In this document: piece after piece, positions 19,184 to 29,723 of the stretch
Layout: each line of letters starts with the position of its first letter
How positions within the stretch are numbered: the stretch's first letter is position 1
Assembly: GCF_024347535.1 (NCBI RefSeq)
Contig: NZ_AP025498.1
Span: 620,001 to 684,000, forward strand
Length of the DNA stretch: 64,000 nt
Reading direction: 5' to 3'
From: Vibrio kanaloae
GTDB lineage: Bacteria > Pseudomonadota > Gammaproteobacteria > Enterobacterales > Vibrionaceae
Position numbers and translations under genes: made by a program
The notes under the pieces: generated by a model
The model's database searches: none
What the model saw: the letters and a program-made list of their open reading frames with translations, nothing else
Told to the model about the DNA's origin: nothing

Positions 19184-20164
19184 ATGAAAGGGATTATAGT
19201 TGCTGTGATTGCCACCTTAATCTGTGGATGGTCGAGTTTTGCTGCAAGCAGAACAATCCAAACAGGCCATATTCCCAAGGTAAAAATTGCCGTTTCTTTA
19301 ACTCCGCTTAGTACACCTTTGTTTATAGCAGAAAGATTGGGCTTTTTCGTTGATAACGATATCGATGTCGAACTCATCCCATGCGAAGGTGGCGTAAATT
19401 GCGCAAATTTACTTCAAAATAATGCTGTGGACTATGCGACGGCGTCTGGAACTGTTGCTCTATTTAATCAGCATCAATACAATAATATATTAATACTTTC
19501 AAGCTTCGTTACTTCGAGCAATGATATAAAACTACTGACCCTTGATCAATTGAAGATAAATAGCCTTCAAGAATTATCAGGGAAAAAAGTTGGAATTATT
19601 AAATCAAGTGCCAGCGAACTGTATTTTGATTTTCTCTTAATATCAAATGCACTTCAGGAGCTCGATGTTGAAAGAGTATATCTTGAACCTCATGAAATGG
19701 TACCCGCTTTACTTTCTTTTCAAGTTGATGCCATATCCGTCTGGGAGCCATATGGATATAAAGCTTCGTTATTATCGACGACGCCTGTCATTGATTTAGG
19801 ATTAAAGGGTATTTATCAACTTTCTTTCAATTTACTCGCAAAATCGCCTAGAACCATATTAAGCTCGACAGATAAAGAAATTTTATCTGCAATTTACCAA
19901 GCTACTCAATGGGTTGAAAAGCATCCTAGTGAAAGTATTTCGTTGATCTCAAATGAATTAGGAGTTGACCCTCAGCAGGTTAAGTGGGCGTGGGGGGATT
20001 ACATATTTGAATTAACTAACGGTTATACTTTGCTTTCAAATCTACAGCTACAAGCGAGGTGGGCCTCAGAGAGAAAAATAATAGAAGGAGAGCCCATAGA
20101 CGTTAGGTCATTTATTGACAATACCGCGTATATTGATCTTCAAACAAGTGGAGTCATTGAATGA
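19184..20164 (+). CDS. NMT1/SsuA-type periplasmic solute-binding protein
   Basis: A 326-residue protein with a signal peptide (MKGIIVAVIATLICGWSSFAAS). The fold-type sequence starts VKIAVSLTPLSTPLFIAERLGFF and contains the cleft motif CEGGVNCANLL plus SVWEPYGYKASLL. This pattern belongs to the NMT1/THI5-like and aliphatic sulfonate/nitrate-binding family. There are no ABC permease or ATPase genes nearby. Instead its stop codon overlaps the start of a membrane GGDEF gene (ATGA). This suggests it acts as a periplasmic ligand sensor for that enzyme rather than for transport; that role is inferred from gene order. Confidence 0.85.
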   Translation: MKGIIVAVIATLICGWSSFAASRTIQTGHIPKVKIAVSLTPLSTPLFIAERLGFFVDNDIDVELIPCEGGVNCANLLQNNAVDYATASGTVALFNQHQYNNILILSSFVTSSNDIKLLTLDQLKINSLQELSGKKVGIIKSSASELYFDFLLISNALQELDVERVYLEPHEMVPALLSFQVDAISVWEPYGYKASLLSTTPVIDLGLKGIYQLSFNLLAKSPRTILSSTDKEILSAIYQATQWVEKHPSESISLISNELGVDPQQVKWAWGDYIFELTNGYTLLSNLQLQARWASERKIIEGEPIDVRSFIDNTAYIDLQTSGVIE

Positions 20165-21489
20165 TTCATTCTTTAATATTTAAGATGAAAATTTTACTCG
20201 GTATTAGCGTGGTGATGGCTTTTTCGACGGCATGGTTGCTTTATGACCTCTACAACAGCCATATCGTTGCTACTAATAACCAAAACCAGCTTGTTAAGCT
20301 TCAAAGGGAAGTCAGTTCTCTACAAGGGCAATTATGGCTATTCTTAGAGTATCAAGACAATAAGAGTTATAATAACTTAGTTAATCAGCAGGCCAAGTTT
20401 TCTCTTGGTATAGAAGAATCTAATATCCCAAAACCTCAAATAAAAAAAATCAAATTGCTAAATACCCAACTTGAAGAATTGATAGAGCAAGACAAGAAGT
20501 TTCAAATAGTTGTAAAAAATTCGATTCGAGATTCAAACTCCCTGATGCAAAGGCGTGCATTACTAAACGCTCGATATAACATGTTAATACAAAACATACA
20601 TGAACACTTAGCGACCCAGCAAAAAAGAGAGTTATTACAAACGGAGAAGAGGACCGAAAATACAATCATTGATATTACGCGAGTACTCGCTCTGTTTTTT
20701 TTCGCTATCACAGCAATCTCTTACCGTTTGCTTAGAAAGTTCCGGACAGGATCGACAGCTATATCTGAAGGGATAATGAAGATCAAGGCTCGCGATTTTT
20801 CTCATCGGATAGAATGTACCAATATTGACCTAGAATTTAGTTCTTTAGGTGAAGCTTTCAACACCATGAGTGAAGAATTAGAGCAAAATGTAGTGACAAA
20901 ATCTGTATTGGAAAATGAAGTTAATAAACAAACACTAGAGCTTAAACGGCAAAAGGTTGCACTGGAATATTTGTCTGGTCACGATTCCTTAACCGGAGTG
21001 ATGAATCGACGTTCCTTTGAAGAGAACCTTAAGGCGATGATATCAAGAGCCCAACGAACGGGAAGAATTATAGGAGTTCTGTTTATAGATTTGGATAAAT
21101 TCAAATCTATAAATGATAATCACGGACACCGAATTGGTGATCAAGTTTTAGTTAAGGTAGCCGAACGCTTGCGAGAAAATACTCGATGTACCGATCTTGT
21201 CAGTCGATACGGAGGTGATGAATTTGTTATTGGTTTAGATTTGCTTGATGATAAAGAGTCAGTCTTAGACAAAAAAACACAATTAGTTAGCGCTATAATG
21301 CGAACAGTTTCTATTGAAAGTAATGATTACCAAGTGGGTGCAAGTATCGGTATATCCTACTATCCCGATGACGGTGATAGCTACGAGCAACTTATTAATT
21401 CAGCTGATAAGGCCATGTATGTAGCGAAAAATAAAAAATTGGACTCTGCTTTATTGAAAAGTTATCAAGTCAATAACAAAGTAGTGTAG
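20161..21489 (+). CDS. Membrane diguanylate cyclase with HAMP domain
   Basis: A 442-residue protein. A membrane helix at about 9-28, a periplasmic helical region of about 145 residues with coiled-coil character, and a second helix at about 172-190 precede a HAMP domain (about 193-248). The C-terminal GGDEF domain (about 270-435) contains DSLTGVMNRRSFEENL, FIDLDKFKSINDNHGH and the intact active-site motif YGGDEF near residue 350. No RxxD product-inhibition site is obvious four to five residues before GGDEF (ENTRCTDLVSRYGGDEF). It should make cyclic di-GMP in response to a periplasmic signal. Translation is coupled to the binding-protein gene by a 4-base overlap. Confidence 0.93.
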   Translation: MIHSLIFKMKILLGISVVMAFSTAWLLYDLYNSHIVATNNQNQLVKLQREVSSLQGQLWLFLEYQDNKSYNNLVNQQAKFSLGIEESNIPKPQIKKIKLLNTQLEELIEQDKKFQIVVKNSIRDSNSLMQRRALLNARYNMLIQNIHEHLATQQKRELLQTEKRTENTIIDITRVLALFFFAITAISYRLLRKFRTGSTAISEGIMKIKARDFSHRIECTNIDLEFSSLGEAFNTMSEELEQNVVTKSVLENEVNKQTLELKRQKVALEYLSGHDSLTGVMNRRSFEENLKAMISRAQRTGRIIGVLFIDLDKFKSINDNHGHRIGDQVLVKVAERLRENTRCTDLVSRYGGDEFVIGLDLLDDKESVLDKKTQLVSAIMRTVSIESNDYQVGASIGISYYPDDGDSYEQLINSADKAMYVAKNKKLDSALLKSYQVNNKVV

Positions 21490-21562
21490 TTAGCTAACCA
21501 CTGGATCGTTCATTAAGTCATGCATTTAATTGGTTACTTGTGCCAAATGATTAGCGCCATCA

Positions 21563-24139
21563 CTAATCACTTTCTGTGACTTTAAAAGCGTCGGGCTTAA
21601 CGTAATTGCTTAACCACTTGTCGAGCATATGTTGTAGTGCACCTAATGAAGTAGGTTTTTCTAGGCGGCCATCCATCAATTTACGTATCATATCTAATTC
21701 GTATTGTCCTGACTCTCCAGAAAGAGCAATGATAGGTACATGGGGCGAACGAGCCTTTATTACTTGGCTTGCGTCAAAGCCATTCATGACTGGCATTTGC
21801 ACATCCATTAAGATCAAGTCTACTTGGTTCGTTCTACACAGCTCGATGGCATTTTCACCGTTTTTTGCTTGTATGCTGTTAACCCCAAGTCGAGTTAAAT
21901 ACATTTGAACAAGCGTACGTTGTACTTCTTTGTCGTCGACAATGAGTACTGTCGGTGCTTGGCTACCACTTCCGGCTTGTTTTACTAAGTGAACGTCGGC
22001 TTTGGCTTTATCTTCTGCTGTTGTTTGGTTTTGTTTCCAATCATTGAAGTAAGGTGTACGCAGCGTTGCTGCTTTGGGAGCGTTAGGCACAACCGGGAAA
22101 TACAACTTGAACTCAGTAAACTCACCAAGTTTAGATTGACATTCAACTCTGCCACCAAATGAGCGCATAACGCGTTGGCAATAACCTAAGCCTAAGCCGC
22201 TACCACCGCTTTTTTGATGAGAAAAAAAGTCATCGAAGATCTTGTGAGAAATGGTTTCGTCAATGCCCGGGCCGGTATCACGAAATGTGAGGACGTTCTC
22301 GTAAGCCCCTGTTTTGGTGCTGATCTCAATTTGGCTATCTGGATAGGAGTCAAAGTAATAGATCGCATTACGTATTAAGTTAAAAATAACGAAGTTAAAT
22401 AAGGTCTCATTCAATTTTACAACAAAATCATCATGTTGTGGCAAACGAATCCGCTCAATAATATTCTCATTTTCGAAACCATAGTGGCTTACAGCCTGAT
22501 CTACGGCTTTGTGAATAGAGGTCACCGTAATTGGTTCATGTTCTGGTGAGCTATCACTGACTTCGCGTAAGATGATGTCAATCAACTGTCGTCCACGTTG
22601 GATGGCAGCTTGACCACTCTCAATATCAAGTTGGATTTGTTTAGCTGGTGCTTGATTATCAATGTGCTGTTTTAATACTTCAAAATGCAATTGTACTTGG
22701 GCGAGTGGGTTACGCATTTCATGAGCAATTGAATTAGCAAGTGCACGGCTTTGTCGGATGCGCTTATCTGCTTCGATGGTACTTTGTACACGAGTTAATA
22801 AGGTCTGTAGCGCAGAGATCTCTTCATTAGAGAACATCTGATCATTGCTCTTGTGTGAAGAGACCAATAAGTGTGTGACCGACTCACCCTGGCCAAACAA
22901 CGGCATCACCAAGGCGGTGTTGTTGGAACGCATTTTTTCATACAGTGCTTTTATTGAGCGTTTCATCGGTGCTGTGTAACCTAGCTCCTCAGAAAGTTCA
23001 TCGAACACCAAAACTGACTTGTTTGTCGAAAGGTAATCCTCGTAGAGGGTTTCATTGTAGTTACTGTTAATTAGTCGCAGCTTGTCCTCTGGAATTTGTA
23101 GTAGGTGGCCTAAGCGACGCATCGCATCATCAATAGAGAGCTTGAAATCTTCTTCCAGAGCAAGGATTTGCTGGACTGGTGTTTTTGGGTTTCCGTAAAT
23201 CAAGAAAGAGGCATAGCGACTCACGCGTTTGTAGAGAACATGCCAGGTGATACCAATAAGTGCGCAGATTGGGACTGCTACTAGCCATTGATTGTTGTCG
23301 GTCAATGGGATGAATATAGCGCCGAAAGGTATCACTAAAATAACACAAGCCAACAGCGCGTTGAGGCTCATGTAGGCGAGATACTTCACACTGTAGAAAC
23401 GCGAGGTTAGCAGGGCATAACCAACGAATAACATTTCACTAATAGACAATGCTGGAGGCAACCAAGTGAGTGAGAAATCACGCAAAAAATAGGTCATACC
23501 GAGGTGAATTGTCGCGGTAGACAGCATGAATACCAAGATACCTGCAATCATGTAGCCGGTTTTAGTTAATGTGAGCTTGCTACTGTTGGCGCGCATGGCC
23601 ATTAGGTTACTTAGTGTAAGAACAACAAAACTAATCATTCCAATGAAAAAATATGGCGTATGCGGACCGAATTCAATAACGAATTTGCTAGGGCCAGTAA
23701 TGATGACATCTTCAACGGTTAACCCCGGACTTAAGTTAATAAAGAAGGAGTAGACCGTAAAAGTAACGAAAATAGCTTGTTGCCACAGGTGGACCTTACC
23801 ATTACGTTGTTCTGCAGCGAGTTGGCACGAGAAGTAGTAGGCGAAGGCAAATGCAAAGAACGAGGCAAGATTAGCAATTTTTGCGGTCAATATTGCGGCT
23901 GAAGTACCAAGATCCGGCAACAAGTCGGAATGGAAGTAGGCGTTACTGCTGATCCACGCAACAATACAAACCGAGTACGCGATGTAAGGTGCATGGTGTG
24001 TACCTGCGATCACTTCGTTCTTTTGTTTAAGGCGATAGCAATAGTAGAGTAACCACATCACGACTACAGCAACCGTCGCAAGAAGCGTTATCGCTTTGGC
24101 GTGGATGACCGCTTCTAAGCCGAAATCAAACATGTTCAT
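21563..24139 (-). CDS. luxN: LuxN-type hybrid sensor kinase for acyl-homoserine lactone
   Basis: An 858-residue protein (V. harveyi LuxN is 849). The N-terminal 320 residues form about nine membrane helices, the AHL-sensing part. The kinase core has the phosphorylated His in [14 protein letters not shown] (about residue 472), an N box [15 protein letters not shown], and ATP-lid motifs DTGPGID and [10 protein letters not shown]. The receiver domain at the end carries the acceptor Asp in [15 protein letters not shown] (about residue 777). In V. harveyi, LuxN passes phosphate to LuxU and LuxO. The gene overlaps luxM. Two ATGs are possible, at 24139 and 24133; the second has the better-spaced AAGGA. 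Confidence 0.94.
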   Translation of the reverse strand: MNMFDFGLEAVIHAKAITLLATVAVVVMWLLYYCYRLKQKNEVIAGTHHAPYIAYSVCIVAWISSNAYFHSDLLPDLGTSAAILTAKIANLASFFAFAFAYYFSCQLAAEQRNGKVHLWQQAIFVTFTVYSFFINLSPGLTVEDVIITGPSKFVIEFGPHTPYFFIGMISFVVLTLSNLMAMRANSSKLTLTKTGYMIAGILVFMLSTATIHLGMTYFLRDFSLTWLPPALSISEMLFVGYALLTSRFYSVKYLAYMSLNALLACVILVIPFGAIFIPLTDNNQWLVAVPICALIGITWHVLYKRVSRYASFLIYGNPKTPVQQILALEEDFKLSIDDAMRRLGHLLQIPEDKLRLINSNYNETLYEDYLSTNKSVLVFDELSEELGYTAPMKRSIKALYEKMRSNNTALVMPLFGQGESVTHLLVSSHKSNDQMFSNEEISALQTLLTRVQSTIEADKRIRQSRALANSIAHEMRNPLAQVQLHFEVLKQHIDNQAPAKQIQLDIESGQAAIQRGRQLIDIILREVSDSSPEHEPITVTSIHKAVDQAVSHYGFENENIIERIRLPQHDDFVVKLNETLFNFVIFNLIRNAIYYFDSYPDSQIEISTKTGAYENVLTFRDTGPGIDETISHKIFDDFFSHQKSGGSGLGLGYCQRVMRSFGGRVECQSKLGEFTEFKLYFPVVPNAPKAATLRTPYFNDWKQNQTTAEDKAKADVHLVKQAGSGSQAPTVLIVDDKEVQRTLVQMYLTRLGVNSIQAKNGENAIELCRTNQVDLILMDVQMPVMNGFDASQVIKARSPHVPIIALSGESGQYELDMIRKLMDGRLEKPTSLGALQHMLDKWLSNYVKPDAFKVTESD

Positions 24140-25361
24140 CCTTATTTACCGAGTTTGGTTTATGTACAGAGTTTTGTTTTTCTATCGAGCCAAGTTTTCT
24201 GCTTTCACGAACTCGGTGTTTGTAACGGCGAAAATCTGTGTTACTGAACACTTTTACCATCATTTCGAAATTCCAGAACCCGCGATAAATTGTTGTACCA
24301 TCACCATTTAACTCGCAATATCCAGAGTGGAAATAGGCTTTTGGGTCGATAGCTTGATAAAACTGAAGCATGAAAGGTTGCTCAATAATGGTGAAGCCGA
24401 TTTTGTAGCCAACTTGGTGTAATACGCTCATCAACTCTTTTTGAGCGAGATAGAGGAAGTAGAGCTTTTGTTGGGTATTCCCGCTTACTGTTAGACGGAG
24501 GATTTCACAAATAGCGCGCTCATCGGTCAATTGTAATTGGAACTGGTTATCAAATTCAGGCAAAGAGTAACATTTTGAGAGCGTCGATGGCGTGAAAAGC
24601 TGTAACTTTACTAATTGATCGTAACCATGACTTGGTAAACAGTATTGCCATTGCTCATTACTGAACGGTGGTGCGTAACTTAACCAAGTTTCATTTTTTG
24701 ACCAATCTTGAATGAGCGCAGAAGAAACCAGTGTCGGAAAGGCTTCGCTGGCTGGGTGCTTGAGTAGAATAAAGTGCTTACCCGTTTGAGATAGGTGCAG
24801 TAAAGGCAGCATCTCAAACCATTTTTCACCCTTTATGAATACCTCAAGATTGCTCAAAGCGATAGCATCGCATATTGGCATTCCTTGTGGGTGACTCGGT
24901 GTTTGTACGATAAGTTGATCATTCTCTATCTGTTCAATGATCGCACCATAGTAAGCACTATCTTCAACGGGGAGATCTACAGAAGAGTGGAGCGGGGCTT
25001 TTAATGGTGACTTTGCTTTTATTACGGCAATTTCACACTCACACCAAAATTCTAACCAATGCATGTAGCACTGGCCTACGACTGCTTCAAGTTGAATTAT
25101 CTCGGATGATAAGGTGCTTGGATAGCGCTGAATGAGATCTCGATAATCCATTAAATCAAATAATACAGAGAAGCTCTTGTTTTGGTGTTCAGAGAAGAGT
25201 GATTCTAATTGGTTTCTACGATAGTTTGTTACGGTATGGAAAAGAACTGTGCGCTCTTGTGGCTGATAAGCACCAATAACGAGTTCTATTAGCGCTCGTT
25301 GTTTTTTTTCGATAGACAGACTGCTAGCCAACAGTGAGCCTAAAGACGACGTTAATTTCAT
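24126..25361 (-). CDS. luxM: LuxM/AinS-type acyl-homoserine lactone synthase
   Basis: A 411-residue enzyme of the LuxM/AinS/VanM family, which makes N-acyl homoserine lactones from SAM and an acyl donor and is unrelated to LuxI. The conserved C-terminal block is clear: [20 protein letters not shown], then [14 protein letters not shown] and [11 protein letters not shown]. It is followed directly by luxN, overlapping by 14 bases, as in other vibrios. The last about 20 residues ([20 protein letters not shown]) are polar and may be variable. The exact acyl chain made cannot be read from the sequence. Confidence 0.93.
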   Translation of the reverse strand: MKLTSSLGSLLASSLSIEKKQRALIELVIGAYQPQERTVLFHTVTNYRRNQLESLFSEHQNKSFSVLFDLMDYRDLIQRYPSTLSSEIIQLEAVVGQCYMHWLEFWCECEIAVIKAKSPLKAPLHSSVDLPVEDSAYYGAIIEQIENDQLIVQTPSHPQGMPICDAIALSNLEVFIKGEKWFEMLPLLHLSQTGKHFILLKHPASEAFPTLVSSALIQDWSKNETWLSYAPPFSNEQWQYCLPSHGYDQLVKLQLFTPSTLSKCYSLPEFDNQFQLQLTDERAICEILRLTVSGNTQQKLYFLYLAQKELMSVLHQVGYKIGFTIIEQPFMLQFYQAIDPKAYFHSGYCELNGDGTTIYRGFWNFEMMVKVFSNTDFRRYKHRVRESRKLGSIEKQNSVHKPNSVNKDEHV

Positions 25362-25766
25362 GTAGTTAGCCTAGCCTGGGTTTATTGATTATTATTCGAT
25401 CTGGCACCAGTCACCGGACATTTATTTTAAGTATTTGATGTAACGTTACATAGAGTGAGCACAACAACTCTCGTCTATTGCGTGAACATAAGCTGCACAA
25501 TCGGGCCAAGTTTACTACTTAAGCTTACCCTTAACAACAGCGCTTTATCATGTGGATTTTAATTTGTAAATTACAATATTATCAGTATCTTGCGTGAGTT
25601 TTTGGTACGTTTAGCCTGACGTATTCAAGTCGATCATTAACTTTTTGGTTCGATAAATGAGTGTGAAATATCTATTTTTTGAACCAACCTCATAATTAAT
25701 ACGCAACTGAATTCACCTTATGAATTACAAGGAATATAACGGCGGCCTTAAATATATAATCAATTC
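25362..25766. other. Shared control region of luxMN and collagenase gene
   Basis: A 405-base AT-rich divergent intergenic region. It contains a candidate LuxR/HapR-type site (listed separately at 25567-25588). No clear ribosome site precedes the collagenase ATG. No RNA gene or other reading frame was recognised. Confidence 0.5.
25567..25588 (+). promoter_or_regulatory. Candidate LuxR/HapR-family operator
   Basis: The right half, ATTATCAGTAT, matches 9 of 11 positions of the V. harveyi LuxR consensus half (TTTATCAGTAA); the left half matches about 6 of 11. By eye the whole site is 15 of 22. It is about 180 bases before the collagenase start. AT-rich background makes chance matches likely. Confidence 0.3.
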
Positions 25767-28232
25767 ATGAGTGTTGTTATGTCTCATACCCGTTTATTCC
25801 CACGTCGTCGTTTGGCACTGGCTCTTGTTCTTGCCAGTATTTCCAGTTTTACTTTTGCTCAACATCAGTGTGATGTTCCTGACCTTCAGCGATCTCCTGA
25901 TCTCGCTCTCGCTGTATCAGCTGCGGATAGCAGCTGCTATAGCTCTTGGTTCTCAGCCCCGGATAATTCACTAGACAATATCTACAGTGAAGCGAGTCTA
26001 AGCCGTATTCAAATTGCACTTGACTTAGAAATTGCCCGTTACCGAGGTGAAGCTGAGCAAGCACGTAAACTGGAGAACTTTGGCGAGTTTATTCGTGCGG
26101 CTTATTACGTCCGCTATAACGCGCAAGTACAAGACTTCAGCGAAGCGTTGAGTCAGCGATTTGCTCAATCAACCAACGCTTTTTTAGCTAACCCTAACGC
26201 GCTAGATCAAGGCCGTGAACAAGTGGGGGCAATGAAAAGTCTGACGTTGATGGTCGATAACGTTAAGCAATTACCACTGACCATGGATGCACAACTTGCG
26301 GCACTTCGTCAATTCAACCGAGAAACCGCACAAGACACTCAATGGGTTGATGGTCTCAACAATTTATTTCGCGCAATGGCAGGACATGTTGCTCGAGATG
26401 ACTTCTACGATTACATGGCTAATCATACACAACACATCGATACGTTGGCGGCATTCGCGCGTGATAACATGTGGGCTTTGGACACGGATGCGAGCTTTCT
26501 GGTTTATAACGCAGTTCGTGAAACGGGTCGCTTGTTGGTAAGTCCAGATAAAGCAACCAGAGACAAAGCACTGCGAGTGATGCAACAAGTGATGGCACAA
26601 AACCCACTGGGTAGCGAGCACGATAAGCTTTGGTTAGCGGCGGTTGAGATGATGGGGTATTACGCACCTGACGGCTTGAATGGATTGGATCTAGAGCAAG
26701 CAAAACGTGATCTAGCAATGCGTATACTTCCTAACCGTCATGAGTGTCAAGGGCCTGCGATTATTCGCTCACAAGATTTAACGCAAGCACAATCACTTGA
26801 AGCGTGTGATGTGCTCGCGGCGAAAGAGGTGGACTTCCATCAAGTTGCGAACACAGGTCAACAACCTGTGACTGACGACAATAACGAACGAGTAGAAGTC
26901 GTTGTGTTCGGCAGCAACGGCAGTTATGTAGATTACTCCTCTTTCTTATTTGGTAATACGACTGATAACGGTGGTCAGTATCTAGAAGGCGACCCTTCAC
27001 AGGTGGGTAATGTTGCTCGTTTTATCGCTTATCGCTACGCCAATGGCGATGACCTTTCTATTCTCAACTTAGAGCATGAATACACTCACTATCTCGATGC
27101 ACGCTTTAACCAATATGGATCGTTTAACGACAATCTGGCACACGGTTATGTGGTGTGGTGGTTAGAGGGGTTTGCCGAGTACATGCATTACAAGCAAGGC
27201 TACGATGCCGCGCTAGGCCTTATAAGCAAAGGAAAAGTGAGCCTGTCGGATGTGTTCGCGACTACATACTCTCACGACACTAATCGTATCTATCGCTGGG
27301 GTTACTTAGCGGTGCGCTTTATGTTGGAAGAACATCCGCAAGACGTAGAAAGCTTATTGGTATTATCTCGTTCTGGTCAGTTTGCTGAATGGGCGAAGCA
27401 AGTGAAATTCCTTGGGTCGCAATACAATGGTGAGTTTGAGCGTTGGTTAGACACAGTTTCAAGTGAGCCAACAGATCCGGTTGATCCTACAGAGCCGCCG
27501 GACCCTACAAAACCGACAGAACAAGTCAAAGTACTTGCTGAAAATCAAAGTGTGGTGTTGAGCGGCGAGGCGTACAGCGAGCAGTTGTTCTATGTTGATG
27601 TGCCAGAGAACGTAACGCATTTTGAAGTTGCTATTCGGCGCGAAGGTGAAGGGCACGGCGATGCGGATCTGTACATGAGTTACAACAGAGAAGCACATTA
27701 CTATGACTTTGAGTTTAGCCAGTATCGAGACGACAGTAATGAGTTAGTGACGTTTGACCCTGAACTGTCAGGTTATATTAAATCAGGTCGCTACTACATG
27801 AGTATCACAGGTCGATCTGATTTTAGTAATGTGACATTGGTGGCATCTCTGGAGACAGAAACGCTAACACCACCAACACAAGATAAAGATGATTTAACAC
27901 CGGTAGTATTGGAATCAGGTCACGCTCAAACCCTTACCGTTCATCAACGACGCTACGCTGCAGTCTATGTTCCGCAAGGTGTACAAGAAGTTCGAGTGTG
28001 GCTGAACGATAAAAGTAACAATGCGGAAAATGGACAGTCAAATACAGGCAACGTCGACTTATACGCAAGCAATTCATATTGGCCAACGGCAGGGCAACAT
28101 GAATATCAGTCTGACTCCAATGGAAGCAATGAATATTTACAAATACCGGTAACTGAAGCGGGTTATCTGCACTTCTTGCTCGATGCAGAGCAACAAGGGG
28201 ATGAAGTCGAAATGTTGGTGTATTTTCATTAA
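25767..28232 (+). CDS. Secreted M9 collagenase with PPC domains
   Basis: An 821-residue secreted metalloprotease of the Vibrio collagenase (peptidase M9) family. The signal peptide ends near SSFTFAQ. The N-terminal activator region runs to about residue 330. The catalytic zinc motif HEYTH lies near residue 438 and the third zinc ligand region, [12 protein letters not shown], near 466. A Pro/Thr/Asp linker (about 566-585, [19 protein letters not shown]) leads to two C-terminal bacterial pre-peptidase (PPC) domains, about 590-695 and 705-821, which likely bind collagen. Start is ATG 25767 or ATG 25779. It has its own terminator. Collagenases of this family degrade host or detrital collagen. Confidence 0.93.
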   Translation: MSVVMSHTRLFPRRRLALALVLASISSFTFAQHQCDVPDLQRSPDLALAVSAADSSCYSSWFSAPDNSLDNIYSEASLSRIQIALDLEIARYRGEAEQARKLENFGEFIRAAYYVRYNAQVQDFSEALSQRFAQSTNAFLANPNALDQGREQVGAMKSLTLMVDNVKQLPLTMDAQLAALRQFNRETAQDTQWVDGLNNLFRAMAGHVARDDFYDYMANHTQHIDTLAAFARDNMWALDTDASFLVYNAVRETGRLLVSPDKATRDKALRVMQQVMAQNPLGSEHDKLWLAAVEMMGYYAPDGLNGLDLEQAKRDLAMRILPNRHECQGPAIIRSQDLTQAQSLEACDVLAAKEVDFHQVANTGQQPVTDDNNERVEVVVFGSNGSYVDYSSFLFGNTTDNGGQYLEGDPSQVGNVARFIAYRYANGDDLSILNLEHEYTHYLDARFNQYGSFNDNLAHGYVVWWLEGFAEYMHYKQGYDAALGLISKGKVSLSDVFATTYSHDTNRIYRWGYLAVRFMLEEHPQDVESLLVLSRSGQFAEWAKQVKFLGSQYNGEFERWLDTVSSEPTDPVDPTEPPDPTKPTEQVKVLAENQSVVLSGEAYSEQLFYVDVPENVTHFEVAIRREGEGHGDADLYMSYNREAHYYDFEFSQYRDDSNELVTFDPELSGYIKSGRYYMSITGRSDFSNVTLVASLETETLTPPTQDKDDLTPVVLESGHAQTLTVHQRRYAAVYVPQGVQEVRVWLNDKSNNAENGQSNTGNVDLYASNSYWPTAGQHEYQSDSNGSNEYLQIPVTEAGYLHFLLDAEQQGDEVEMLVYFH

Positions 28233-28312
28233 TAAAACAGACATTAACACAAACAGTATTAACTGAAACGTCACCTACTTAAATGGTTTAAATATCAGGT
28301 AGGTAGACAGAT

Positions 28313-28346
28313 AAAAGCCGGGCATCAGTGTCCGGCTTTGTATTTT
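28313..28346 (+). terminator. Terminator of collagenase gene
   Basis: AAAGCCGG-type arms pair with CCGGCTTT around a short loop and are followed by GTATTTTTT. It starts about 80 bases after the collagenase stop. Confidence 0.8.
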
Positions 28347-28482
28347 TTAACAGTGTTCTGTGTTTATGGGGTAGTTACAGTGTCATCTCTGATGAAGTGA
28401 TGACATTCGAGGTTTAAGCTTTCCTGCATATAAAACATCATTTTGAGTAACCTCTCGTGAATGATAGATGTAGAGAGAATTT

Positions 28483-28857
28483 ATGAAGAAAGTACTATTG
28501 GCAACCTTGTTTAGTGTTGTTGCGTTAGCTGGATGTAGTCAGAAAACTGAGGTTTCTGATCAATCACAAGAGGAAATGAATCCTATTTGCAGCACTAAGA
28601 ACCTGACCGGCGGTTGGTCACAAAGTGACATCACGCGAGAAGCTAAGCAAGCGTTAGATGTGGTTCTAGGGCAAATGAATACCACTGCTAAGCTCAAAAA
28701 AATATTAGGTGTTCGAACTCAGGTAGTCGCTGGTTTAAACTATGCTATCGAGTTTGAAATGGATAATGGTGAGGTGTGGAATACCATCGTTTACCGTTCT
28801 CTACAAGGTGACATCGAAATGACGCAACCTGCACAGAAAGGTCTTCTGTGCTCATAG
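28483..28857 (+). CDS. Cystatin-like lipoprotein (putative cysteine-protease inhibitor)
   Basis: A 124-residue lipoprotein: the signal sequence ends with the lipobox LAGC, so Cys18 should be lipidated. The mature part follows the cystatin plan: Gly-Gly near the N-terminus (NLTGGWSQSD), a helix (AKQALDVVLGQMN), then the QxVxG inhibitory loop TQVVAGLNYAIEFEM at about residues 81-95. The second hairpin, YRSLQGDIEMTQ, sits where cystatins have Pro-Trp-Gly, but Trp is absent. Cystatins block papain-like cysteine proteases by wedging these three segments into the active site. Start is ATG at 28483 after AGAGAGAATTT. The cystatin assignment rests on motif order seen here; inhibitory activity is inferred. 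Confidence 0.8.
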   Translation: MKKVLLATLFSVVALAGCSQKTEVSDQSQEEMNPICSTKNLTGGWSQSDITREAKQALDVVLGQMNTTAKLKKILGVRTQVVAGLNYAIEFEMDNGEVWNTIVYRSLQGDIEMTQPAQKGLLCS

Positions 28858-28899
28858 TCTAGATACGCCTGTACCTTGTGAGATAGGCTGATAGCAAAT

Positions 28900-28935
28900 A
28901 AAAATGGCTCCGTATTGGGAGCCATTTTTGTTTTA
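28900..28935. terminator. Bidirectional terminator between convergent genes
   Basis: AAAAATGGCTCC / GGGAGCCATTTTT with a short loop; A and T runs flank it on both sides. It serves the cystatin-like gene and possibly the opposing gene at 28960. Confidence 0.85.
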
Positions 28936-28959
28936 AGAAGACTGATTCACTGAACGATT

Positions 28960-29538
28960 TCAGTCGGCCAGCTCGGGCTCAGCTAACTCCTGAACACAAG
29001 CTCGGCTGATGTCTTCATCAATGTAGGCCATACCGAGTTTATTGAGGTAGTCCATGCGATCTGCAGTGCGAAGCTCGATGTCGGGGCCTGCAATGTTGTT
29101 GGCTTGATAAATTTCAGTGAGGTGAGACATGAATTGCTCGCCCACGCTCATCATCAATAGGCTCATTGCGCCTACGTCCGGTCTTACTTTGGTGCGTTGC
29201 TTTTCAGATAGGTTTACCGCTAGTACGATAGGTTGTTCTTCACCTTCGAATCGAACGCCTCGCTCACGAACGGTTTGTTGAGCCCAGTAGTACGCCAGTT
29301 CTTTACTCTGAGTGAGAAACACTGGCTCAACCGATTCGGAATAGTTGTTGCCGATGGTTGCCATAGTTTTTGAAGCTGCTTCGTTGAGCGCTTTGTCACC
29401 AGAGCGTTTTAGGCCTTGGCCTTGAATAGAAGCCAATAAAGCTGAAGATGTGCCGTGATACCAAGTATCACCCGTCGCGAAACCATTCTCTGATAACAGT
29501 GTTTTTGCATCTTGTAGGTGTGTAGGTATTGAAGTCAT
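28960..29538 (-). CDS. Unknown protein with ADP-ribosyltransferase-like HGT motif
   Basis: About 192 residues from the ATG at 29538 (a TTG at 29553 is less likely). The N-terminal half has the arrangement seen in ART/PARP-like folds: TWYHGTSSALLASIQGQGLK near residues 25-44, then PVFLTQSKELAYYWAQQ near residues 94-110. The His of HGT and the Tyr/Trp helix correspond to NAD-binding positions in that superfamily. A catalytic Glu/Gln cannot be assigned with certainty. There is no signal peptide. It is a single gene, converging with the cystatin-like gene. The enzymatic role is a guess from motif order. Confidence 0.6.
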   Translation of the reverse strand: MTSIPTHLQDAKTLLSENGFATGDTWYHGTSSALLASIQGQGLKRSGDKALNEAASKTMATIGNNYSESVEPVFLTQSKELAYYWAQQTVRERGVRFEGEEQPIVLAVNLSEKQRTKVRPDVGAMSLLMMSVGEQFMSHLTEIYQANNIAGPDIELRTADRMDYLNKLGMAYIDEDISRACVQELAEPELAD

Positions 29539-29632
29539 AGGCACTCTCAACAAATAGGAATCTGAACAAATATGTATACAGTTAGCTTAAACAGAAGTTG
29601 TTCGGTTAACCGTGGTGTGGAACACAAATCTG

Positions 29633-29723
29633 AGGCTTTGAGATAAAGCTGGCAGTACAAGCTTTATCTCAAAGCCTTCCCCCGGATCTTACCTAAGTAA
29701 GAGAGAAGGGCGGGGGAGGCTTT
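29633..29723. repeat. Overlapping strong inverted repeats downstream of aceA
   Basis: Hairpin A is a perfect 18-bp stem (29633-29650 with 29660-29677, 9-base loop). Hairpin B pairs AAAGCC..TCCCCCG (from 29670) with CGGGGGA-GGCTTT (to about 29723). They share bases 29670-29677, so only one can form at a time in RNA. There is no T-run, so this is not a standard terminator. Confidence 0.65.
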
